Position numbers and translations under genes: made by a program. The notes below the pieces were generated by a model. It did no database searches, was not told the origin of the DNA, and saw only the letters and a list, made by a program, of their open reading frames with translations. A DNA stretch of 64,000 nucleotides. It comes from Diphasiastrum complanatum (lineage: Eukaryota; Streptophyta; Lycopodiopsida; Lycopodiales; Lycopodiaceae). Positions 55,461 through 64,000 of this stretch are shown one piece after another (within the stretch, counting starts at the first letter, position 1; each line of letters opens with the position of its first letter). Where the stretch lies: NCBI GenBank assembly GCA_029204225.1, contig CM055110.1, forward strand, positions 1,114,675 to 1,178,674. Direction: 5' to 3'.

Positions 55461-56478
55461 GTAATTCTAATTAGAATGGTAGAAATGCTTTAGTTTTTAC
55501 ATAATTCAATGCAAATAAAAGCATTTACTTCTACTCATTCAATACTTATTGTTTGTAAGCTCAATCGAAGCCTACATTTTGCAAGCTCAATCCAAGCTTA
55601 AGAGAGAACTACACCAAGCAATTTCCTACTTTTGCCTCAATCCAAAGCAAAAATTAAAACTAATTTTTATGTAAACTTCAATTAACTACTTCAAGCTAAT
55701 GTTTACATAAAGTTCCCGTTCCAATTCCATTTCTATCTGTCCTTTCAAATTCAACACAAATTTTCACATTTCTCAATTTCCTAGTTCTTCAAATCCATGA
55801 AACTAGTGACTAGAAATGGAAAACTAATGAAGTTATATGAAAACTTCACTTTTTAGATCTGTTTTTCAGATTTACAGGTCTGAAAATCAAAACTTCAAAA
55901 TGACAAAAAATAGAATTTCAAAACCTTTCTTATGCATAAAGCTACACTACATTTTCCTTCCGACATTGCCATTAACATTAAACTAGTAGGTAGAAAGGTA
56001 TAACTAATGAAGTCCTTATGAAAACTTCACATTTCAGATCTAATATTCAGATTTACAGGTCTAAACATAGAACTTCAAATTGAAAATCAAAAGTTTTAAC
56101 ACTCCATTTATGCAAAAAAAAAAAAAAAAAAAAAACACTAGTTTTGATAAAAAAAAAAACACAAGCTAGAATCAATCTTTTTTTTAAAAAAAAACTGTGG
56201 ATGTAGAAAAAGACTTCCTCTAACCATTCCACAAATCCTTTTTCAAACAGATTCTAAACCAAAAGCCCACATTCAAACTTCTCTAACATAATAAAAAATC
56301 AGCCCCTAAACAATTCTATAAACATCACTACTCTTTAACAAGAGAACTAGATTTATTGGGTACTTCAACTACAAGCTTCTTACTACTAGAAAAGCCAATA
56401 ATCTTCTCCAGAAAAATTTTAGTTTGTGATCTTAATAGAACTTGAAGAAGGTAAGAAAGATTACCATTCTTCGTCTAG
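55461..56478 (-). other. Leader of the minus-strand gypsy element
   Basis: AT-rich, no coding frame. It contains a diverged direct repeat: CTTCACTTTTTAGATCTGTTTTTCAG at about 55845 and CTTCACATTTCAGATCTAATATTCAG at about 56025, each followed by ATTTACAGGTCT, about 180 bp apart. A(21) run at 56107-56132. Confidence 0.45.
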
Positions 56479-56490
56479 CTCTGATACCAC
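56479..56490 (-). other. Primer-binding site of minus-strand gypsy element
   Basis: GCTCTGATACCA, i.e. TGGTATCAGAGC on the element strand, about 1 kb upstream of the Gag frame. Confidence 0.85.
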
Positions 56491-56493
56491 TAT

Positions 56494-57400
56494 TAGAAAT
56501 GAAGTCAAGAAGTCCTTCTAATCCAAAGGTAATGCCTCCAAAGGTACTCCAAGATGCTCCCCAACTCCAAGCTAGGATGCCTCCACCTACAAGTAAGGTT
56601 CTTCAAGCCTCCATGGATCTCTCCTCCACCTGTGTCCCTAATCTTAATCACAAAGGTAGATAACAAGTGGCCTCAAGTATTCACCACCCAACCATAGCTA
56701 GCTAGCACACCCAATCATGCATCTAGGCTAATCTAGCACCCCCTTGCTAACCAATAACTAACCACAAGCATACCACCACACACCATAGCATACTCAAGAT
56801 CCAAACCCTACTTATGTCCCATACCATAAGCAAGATCCAAACCCTAAGCATACTACTCACAAGAAAACACTTTATACACTAGTAGCCACACTAGAGCATA
56901 AGCATAGCAAACAAGAGAGATCTCTCCTACCCCCAATGGGTGCCCTCCCCCCCTCATATAGATGGCAATTGGCACCCTCCAATACACTATGGAGTTCCAT
57001 GCACAACCAATGAGAAAGAGATAGGCCTAGGGGAGTTAAAGAACCTTCATAGGCTTATGGAGGATTAAGAGACTTCTTCCATAACCTATGACTCTTTGAA
57101 TGTCTTTCTTGTGTGAGTTGGGAAAATGTAAAGGATTTCAGATCATTATGATCCAATCCACTTGAAAGATTTTTGGTTACAAAGAGAAATACACTACCAA
57201 TTTCACCAATGTAGAAAAATCAGCATCTGCACACAAAATGAGATGCAAACTCTAATAGAACTTGATTAAACATGAATCAAATGATAAAGTACTGTTGTTG
57301 TCCGTACAAAACCAGCAAGCTACTATATTTCACACGTGTGGATCCAAAAAAAAAAATATAGATCATTCTACACATAGAATTGTGTGCAATCACAAGTATA
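56494..57400 (-). repeat. Probable 5' LTR of minus-strand gypsy element (edge uncertain)
   Basis: Sequence adjoining the primer site on the side where an LTR must lie. The outer boundary could not be set because no partner LTR is present. A G-box palindrome half (TTTCACACGTGTGG) occurs at 57328-57341. Confidence 0.35.
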
Positions 57401-57669
57401 GTGCACCAATGGATACTAGAACCCAAGAGAACCATGTATAAGCATAAAATGAGATAGAGAAGAGAGAAGATATGTTTCTCCATGAGTTACATCTTTTTAT
57501 AGCAGGTCCAAATCCTATTTGGCCACTTGGCTTTTCCTCCAAAATGCTAGCCCTACTATTTTTGGGCCTAGATTCAAAGTACTCGACATTCAAATTTGAA
57601 TCTACTCAAACTCACCTTCTAACTTTCCCACACTTTCAAAAAGCATGTATTCAAATGACATTTAGACTA
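57401..57669. other. Spacer, nothing recognised
   Basis: Short frames only. Lies between the putative LTR and a copia fragment. Confidence 0.25.
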
Positions 57670-59130
57670 ATGAACTTTGAAAAGTCAATCTCTAAGTCAA
57701 AAAGTAAAGTGTACTTATCACTCAAGGTAGAAGAAAAGGCAACTTGTATCACTTAAAGGTACGTCTACTTGCAAATCACGTGCATCAGACTGATGATGAT
57801 TTGCTAGATACTCTATGGCACATGAGACTATGCCATATGAATTCAATGGCACTATATCAGGCAAGCCATCATGGAGTAATCACAGGGGCAAGCATCTCGA
57901 ATGCAACTAGTTTGATGACCTGTGATGCATGTCTGAAGGGTGAGATGTCACATACTCCTTTTGTCAAGAACTCCTACAGAACGACCAAGATTCTGGAGTT
58001 AGTACATTCTGACATCTGTGGACCTTTCAACGTGATCTCAGTAGGAGGCTCAAAATATTATATTACATTTATTGATGATTATAGTAAGTTTGTCAGAGTC
58101 TATTTTATTCACAATAAATCAGAAGCATTTGACAAATTCATTGAGTATGTGAATTGGACAGAAAGATGCACATAAAGTAAAGTGAAGCAGATCAAAATAG
58201 ATTGGGGTGGAGAATACATCTCAAATCGATTCATTGACTTCTGCAATGATCATGGAATCATTCACAGAAAAATTGCATCTTACACACCGCAGCACAATAG
58301 TGTTCTAGAAAGAAAGAACAGAACTCTAATGGAAGCTGCCAGATGCATGATGGCCTATTCAAAGGCTCCAAGAGTGTTGTGGGCTGAAGCAGTAGCTACA
58401 GCTGCTTACATTCAGAACAGGACAAGAAAATTCGATGTTCTCCACACGACACCACACGAATTATGGTGGGGTAAAAAACCCAATCTGACTCACATCCGAA
58501 TCTTTGGCTGTGTAGCTTATGCACATATTCTTGATAAACTTTGAAAGAAGCTTGATGAGAAAGCAGAACAAGGATATCTTGAAGGATATGACAATAATTC
58601 ATCATATTACAGAGTCTAGTCCTTGGAAGACAATACTATTCTGCCAACTGTGAAAGAGGTAGCAGAGGACGAACACTCAGACAAAGATGTTCAAGTCACA
58701 TCTCATTCGAGTGACGAATCAGAAGAAGAAAGATTCACGAGTCAGCCTACTGCTACAATACCTGTAAATCGAAATGGTGTTATACTTAGCAGAGCTAATA
58801 AAGGCAAGAGCATTACAGTTCTAGGAGGATCTCCTAGAAGGTCGACAAGAGAGCAAAGAGCACTAGCAAGATTTATGCCAAGTAGCTCAGCTTCTACGTC
58901 AGAAGAGTTTTGTGGATTCAGTGGTGAACCACAGGCATTCGAGGAGGCAATTGAATGTCCAGAGAAGGACAAATGGATCTAAGCCATGAATGAGGAGATG
59001 GAATCCATGAGGAAGAATCAAGTATGGACGTTGCAGCCATTACTAGATAAATGAAAGACTATGAAATGCAAGTGGGTATATAGGCTGAAGTATGGACCGG
59101 AGGGAGATGCAAACAATGCCGAATAAAGAG
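57670..59130 (+). pseudogene. pol: Copia integrase to RT-start fragment (plus)
   Basis: 57744-58175 has the integrase zinc region (LWHMRLCHMNSMALYQ, CDACLKGEMSHTPF) and core start (LVHSDICGPFNVISVGG, FIDDYSKFVRVYF). After a stop, 58182-58544 has the next catalytic region (DWGGEYISNRFIDFC with Trp for the usual Asn/Gly, SVLERKNRTLMEAARC, LWAEAVATAAYI, FGCVAYAH). 58623-58982 is the acidic linker, and RT begins (MNEEMESMRKNQVWTLQP; KCKWVYRLKYGP) before ending at about 59130. It looks closest to the family of the 25051-29480 fragments. Confidence 0.8.
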
Positions 59131-59330
59131 GTCGGTAAGAGTCCACTAAAAGGAAGGATAAGAAATTTACCAATGAGGCATCTTCCAATTCTAATTCTAA
59201 GAAACCCAAACACCACTCTAATAAACATCAAGGTGGCAAGAAGTGCCTAGTGGAAGTTCGCAAGAAGAATCTTTGCTTCAAGTGCAATGGAGAGGGTTGT
59301 GAAGAATTGAGAAAGATTATCTATGTTAGA
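59131..59330 (+). pseudogene. gag: Gypsy gag zinc-knuckle scrap
   Basis: A frame reads KFTNEASSNSNSKKPKHH and then VRKKNLCFKCNGEG, the start of a gypsy Gag zinc knuckle like CFKCNGEGQHARDC in the minus element near 54590. Only about 60 codons; it abruptly follows copia RT sequence, so this is a rearranged junction. Confidence 0.5.
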
Positions 59331-59390
59331 TATAGGGGTCTTATATATATATTTTATATCAAGCATCTAGGTGTAAGATGTATCATCAGC

Positions 59391-61200
59391 AGATCGGACT
59401 GACCCTACTTCCCTAGATGGCATCAAGACAAATGAAAACCGAAGACAATGACGACCCTACCGCCCTAGATGGCATCAGGACAAATGAAAACCTAATCGAA
59501 GACAATGACGACAAAATTTCACAAGTCGTCGGGGCCGATACAACACAAGCCCCTGCCAGTGCCAGTGTACCAGCTGCTCCCACGGATCTAACGACGACGT
59601 ACCAAACTCTAGGAAAATACATCCTGGATGCGGTAGCGGCCAAAGCTATTTAGGAAAGCAGGGTACTACATTTGGCAACGAGTAACACACAGTTGCGAGC
59701 AGACCTCACCAAGCTGCAGCAAGAGCTGATTTTGGCTCAGCAACACGAACAAGCAGGGCACCAAGAGATTGCCAAGCTACAGCATAAGGAGGAGGGCCTA
59801 AACAAATATATTCAAAGCCTCTCCAAAGCGCTGACTGAGGCCTCCACAAAGGTGCGGGAGTTTCAAGCTGAAGCATCCCAACGGCTTGCCCCCATCCAAG
59901 TGCAAATTACACTTTTGGAAGCAGAGAACACGCGCCTGGGGACAGAGGTCAAAGCATTACAAGACGAAAAGCTCACCTGGTTAGCTCAATTTGCACCGGA
60001 CACAAGGCCGCTTTCCCAATCAGAGATGAATTTTCTACGGCGTCAGGTGCAGATTTATAGCCAAACCCTTAACAGCTATCAGGCAGAGTTCAATAAGTAT
60101 CGGGCAAGCGCAACGCAAGAGCTCGCTCAGGCCAAGCAAGCCCTCAAGACATGCCAACAATACATGGAAACGAAGGCCCAACCCACCCCCGTGGTAATTC
60201 CACTGCCACCTAATTTTGACGCTGCACAAACTAGTACCAGCCAAGATCAGAGCCAGCAGGCAGCAAGGGGTTTCAACCAGATCAAGGGTCCGAAGGCCAA
60301 GACCAAGGACAGACAGATACGGCTGCTGAGACGCGAGACCAGAGCCAAGGCGCAACCACTAGCCAAGGCCAAGCAACATCATTCCAGCCGGGCCTTCCGA
60401 AGACCGAAGTCCGTGGAGGAGAACAATGAATTTTTATCCAAATATCCCCACGAGTCATCAAGAGGCAGCTATCATTTTCAGCTCAGACCATCAAGGAAAA
60501 AGAACTGCAAGCCTTACCCGCCCTCCAACCAGAACCGGACTGGCGACAATAGTTATTTGAGAGAGACCCTGCGGCCATCAGGGCTTATGTGACGAGTCCG
60601 CAACAGTTACGGGTGAACGCGCATTTCCTGCCATGTCCAAGAAGATTCAAATGGGCGAAATGCGGCACTCTTCTAGACCAGCTGGCCAATTATCAAATCC
60701 GAATATGGGTGGACTACGGATGTAGACGCCAGAAGGGCTCTCTCCGCATTCACCAGTCACTACATCAATTGCCCCAATTCCACAGTCCGCGCGGCAGCCA
60801 CTTACGTTCGGGACTTAGAATATTTAATGGGCATTGAAACAAAATGGAATGATTTTCTTCCCTCCATATTTTTTAATCCAAATATGACGCTAGATTTCGA
60901 CAAAGTCGAAGACCAGGTGCCAGTCGCTCGCGTATATGGTATGCATTCCTTGGAGATCTCTGGACGAAACGATTCCAAGCATGGGTGGATCAGGAATGGC
61001 TGTCAAGAGTCCACAAGTCCTTCCACACGCCAAAGGACTCGAAGAAACTGGACCGTCTCAACTTCATGGAAGACGTTACGGGCTATCTGATCCACCAGAG
61101 GCGGTCCAAGAGAACGCTATACTAAACCGGCAGAGTGCCGAGGGACCGGCACTACTTCAGGCCGTGGGTCCTATTGGGGGTATTCCCAACAAATGTAAAT
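59391..61200 (+). pseudogene. Second copy of gypsy third-ORF coiled-coil and tail
   Basis: About 90 percent identical to 11494-12840 and extending further. An acidic lead (59417-59653) ends in TAG where the first copy has a Leu/Glu codon. Then comes one open coiled-coil frame, 59672-60592 (306 codons), reading LRADLTKLQQELILAQQHEQ, then a Gln-rich linker and a basic tail. Frames after 60592 shift, but a conserved segment reads YVRDLEYLMGIETKWNDFLP (about 60805-60860). A 52/57-bp tandem duplication sits at 59401-59509. No integrase or 10110-type domain precedes it, so this is a 5'-truncated piece attached to an LTR. Confidence 0.65.
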
Positions 61201-61218
61201 AAATAAAGTCCTCCAAAA

Positions 61219-61975
61219 TGTGTTGCGAGGGCATGGCATCCTGCGTGTATAAGCCCATGGCCCAATGAGCACGCAATTAAAGTTGTAAATGAAATAAACT
61301 TGACTTGGGCCTTGGAATTAAAATAAAACTAGAGGCCCAATGTCATTTTTAGACTTAGAGATTACTTTTTAGAGTTGGGTCCAAATTGGGACTCACATGA
61401 ATCTTGTGATTTCTAATGTACTTTTTGTGGACCCTTGGATCAAGTTGGGTCCAAGATGAATGGACAGGATCATTGTGAATATTAGCCAATAGGATTGAGG
61501 GGCAAGGGCCTTCCTCATTTTATAAAAAGGCACCATTTGTACACTATTTCCATGCTTAATGAGAAGGAAGAAACTCTACCAATTTTGGAAGAGAAGCATC
61601 CTCATTTGCAATTCAATGCTTGCTATTGCTCTTGTTGTTTCCATTTGCTTTCAAGTTCATGTTTGTTGGTTTCAATAGTTTAAGTTTCTCCTTTAGCAAG
61701 TACAATGTGCATTTGAGCTAACCTCCACCCTCACTCTCTTTCTCTTCCCTTCTCAATCTCTTCCTCTCCATTCCCTCTCTTCAACCAAGACCATGATGAA
61801 TGTTAGTGTAGAGGAGTAGAGTTAAAGAGGAGTAGTATAGTGGTGAGTACAGCTAAGGGAGAAAGTAGGCAACTAACTAAAAGTAGCATCTATGCTTAGT
61901 TAGGTATATATCCAGTAATCTAGCCTTTGTTGACAAGCGGAAGGGCTATACTACGAGAGATCTTCGACCCCACAG
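61219..61975 (+). repeat. 3' LTR of the gypsy family (5' edge uncertain)
   Basis: Ends CGACCCCACA at 61975 exactly as the LTR at 2370-3075, and is clearly homologous from about 61690. TGTGTTGCGAGG at 61219 is a possible start, giving about 757 bp, but no good polypurine tract precedes it. TATAAAAA at 61521-61528 could be the LTR TATA box. It follows third-ORF tail sequence, as a 3' LTR should. Confidence 0.6.
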
Positions 61976-63492
<1,517 letters not shown>

Positions 63493-64000
63493 GGTTGACA
63501 ATCAGCACCTTGTGGCACTGATTTTTAGCACGTATGAGATTTTCAAACTAGAATCATTTGAATATTTTCTTTCATCACAAGGAAATCCAAAAGAGAGCAG
63601 ATCAAAGAAGCATCTACTAACAACATCATTTTGCGAATGCCAGCCAAGTTTGTAACAAGGCAAGGCATAGTAAAGATCAATCCACTGAAGTGTGTGAGCA
63701 GCCAGAGATAATCAACACTTGGTAACTAATGGAAGGCCTTGAGGAGGATAGCTCACGCACTAATCCAACAACCACAGAGAAATCAGCGCAATATGGTCGA
63801 TCCTTATCTCTCTCTACTCTATATTCGCTTCGTAAGATAGACGCAATATTAAGAGTAATATATAAGAGTAAGATAGATGTAGTATTAAGAGGAGAAAACA
63901 AACATGTTGGAAGATTTACCCCCTACCTCTGACTCTGAGGAGACTAGAATTTGTTTGAGAGACTTTGAGATATTATCCTCCATTGAGGTAGTACTAGAGC
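63493..64000. other. Unrecognised sequence at the window edge
   Basis: Frames under 80 codons without motifs. A small AGTAAGATAGA/AGACGCAATATTAAGAG repetition at 63830-63890. Confidence 0.25.

Overview
This window is repeat DNA from a large plant nuclear genome. I see no confident host gene, tRNA, rRNA or CRISPR array. Nearly all recognisable coding sequence belongs to LTR retrotransposons: Ty1/copia elements with the initiator-Met primer site TGGTATCAGAGC, and Ty3/gypsy elements, one with a tRNA-Asp-type primer site. There is also a probable non-LTR retrotransposon remnant, and long (CT)n/(GA)n microsatellites. A land plant is certain. The range of gag types, very long CT tracts and the LINE-tail type would fit a fern or other non-seed plant, but that is a guess.

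Layout. 1-2369: broken 3' end of an Athila-like gypsy element (coiled-coil ORF). 2370-3075: an LTR with a polypurine tract before it and a tRNA-Asp primer site after it. 3077-12840: a decayed gypsy element (gag, protease, RT, RNase H, integrase, then a separate third ORF with its own TATA-like box), truncated at its 3' end. 12841-17143: mostly non-coding, with a palindrome family, a CT-tailed repeat and a LINE-like C-terminal fragment. 17144-22708: complete young copia element A, with a 5-bp target duplication and almost identical LTRs, but its single long ORF has only Gag followed by about 765 residues that are not pol. 23403-29480: CT-tailed repeat, then scrambled copia fragments. 30105-30945: solo LTR. 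31562-49000: a minus-strand copia composite (C/K) that has received two further copia elements: B (33105-39535, minus, young, intact 1317-codon gag-pol) and D (39630-45578, plus, older, broken). 49990-61975: gypsy gag, minus gypsy gag-PR-RT, copia IN, and a second copy of the gypsy third ORF ending in an LTR. 61976-64000: CA/CT microsatellites and a compound tandem repeat.

Most interesting: A and B look like a non-autonomous/autonomous pair found within 12 kb of each other. They share the end of the LTR, the primer site, a 1.1 kb leader with a roughly 183-bp repeat, the polypurine tract and a similar Gag. A has no protease, integrase or RT but keeps one open frame of 1024 codons, so it probably moves with the machinery of a B-like element. 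A second theme is a 16-bp palindrome with a G-box core, TTTCACACGTGTGAAA, present in the LTRs or leaders of several otherwise different copia families here.

Limits: all similarity statements come from reading and aligning by eye. Element boundaries marked low confidence are approximate, and family names such as Athila-like rest on architecture and primer site, not on a phylogeny.
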